6,932 bases of DNA from Phycisphaerales bacterium (lineage in GTDB: Bacteria; Planctomycetota; Phycisphaerae; Tepidisphaerales; Tepidisphaeraceae), in the NCBI GenBank assembly GCA_028288875.1, contig JAQGHK010000657.1, forward strand, positions 1 to 6,932. The letters run 5' to 3'. A program made the translations under genes and the position numbers. Below are positions 6,469-6,932 of this stretch, one piece after another. Numbering within the stretch: the first letter of the stretch is position 1; each line of letters opens with the position of its first letter. The notes beneath the pieces were generated by a model that was given only the letters and a program-made list of their open reading frames with translations, was not told the origin of the DNA and did not search any database.

Positions 6469-6932
6469 ATGGTAGCCACTGACGAAACACAGACGGATGA
6501 TCGAGCGACCGCGGAGCGGCTGGGGATTCCTTACGCCGAACACCTGTCCGATCGTCCACCATCTGCGATGTTCTTAGAAAGGGTGCCCATTGCCTTCGCG
6601 CGGCAGCACAAGTTGCTGGGCCTCGCCAGTGATAACGAGCATCTTCAGGTCGCGATCACCACGCTGGCGAGCTTGCCCCAGATGCGCGTGGTCGGCCGCT
6701 TCTTGGGTGTGCCGGTCCGGCCTGTGCTTGCCAGCGGTAAAAACGTCGCCACGGCGATTAATACCGCCTACCAGCAGCGGACGGGGACGGCGCAGACGTT
6801 TATCGAAAAGCTCGACCGGCAGGAGGTGTTCGGCGAACTCGCGAACCTCGATCTCAACGAAGACTTACTCGACGACGGGGGACGGGCTCCTGTCATCAAA
6901 CTGGTGAACCTAATTCTTTTCGAAGCGATGCA
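6469..6932 (+). CDS. gspE: T2SS assembly ATPase GspE, N-terminal part (cut by the window edge)
   Basis: GspE is the cytoplasmic AAA-type secretion ATPase that powers pseudopilus assembly. The frame opens at ATG 6469 and stays open for 154 codons to the end of the window; the stop and the Walker boxes lie outside. Residues about 15-105 match the N1E domain that docks on GspL in characterised systems: ERLGIPYAEHL, then VPIAFARQHKLLGLASDNEHLQVAI. Residues 140-154, APVIKLVNLILFEAM, are the highly recognisable opening of the catalytic half of GspE/PilB ATPases. The start lies only four bases after the gspD stop and no clear ribosome binding site precedes it, so translation is probably coupled to gspD. 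PilB is the alternative, but gspD adjacency and the single N1E-type domain favour GspE. Confidence 0.88.
   Translation, partial: MVATDETQTDDRATAERLGIPYAEHLSDRPPSAMFLERVPIAFARQHKLLGLASDNEHLQVAITTLASLPQMRVVGRFLGVPVRPVLASGKNVATAINTAYQQRTGTAQTFIEKLDRQEVFGELANLDLNEDLLDDGGRAPVIKLVNLILFEAM

Noticed and set aside
6590..6907. Plus-strand open frame of about 105 codons near the right edge
   Set aside because: It lies out of frame inside gspE, whose frame from 6469 gives clear N1E and ATPase-opening motifs. The 105-codon product is a Ser/Arg-rich shadow.

Overview
The window has four genes, all on the + strand, in two blocks. The first block holds two large secreted proteins that look active on polysaccharides. 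The second is the start of a type II secretion (T2SS) operon: the outer-membrane secretin gspD, followed four bases later by the N-terminal third of the ATPase gspE, which runs off the right edge.

The DNA is moderately GC-rich and the genome is Gram-negative, since it encodes an outer-membrane secretin and Sec signal peptides. Three things suggest a bacterium outside the Proteobacteria, possibly of the Planctomycetota/Verrucomicrobiota group: gspD begins the T2SS cluster with no gspC before it, the secretin has unusual architecture, and two long secreted carbohydrate-active-type proteins lie next to it. This taxonomic guess is inference only.

Layout: 1-51 is leader with a strong ribosome binding site. 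52-1896 encodes a 614-aa secreted protein of unknown family, probably helical-toroid in its N-terminal half and beta-rich in its C-terminal half. 1897-2182 is an intergenic region with an AT-rich island and a candidate promoter. 2183-3976 encodes a 597-aa secreted right-handed beta-helix protein whose aspartate pattern resembles clan GH-N (GH28/GH49) glycosidases. 3977-4082 contains a near-perfect 16-bp hairpin. 4083-6464 is gspD (793 aa). 6469 to the end is partial gspE.

Working model (inference): the first two proteins cross the inner membrane by Sec, fold in the periplasm, and may be exported through the GspD channel with energy from GspE. The adjacency makes them candidate T2SS substrates, but nothing in the sequence proves it. 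I found no mobile elements, CRISPR arrays or RNA genes.
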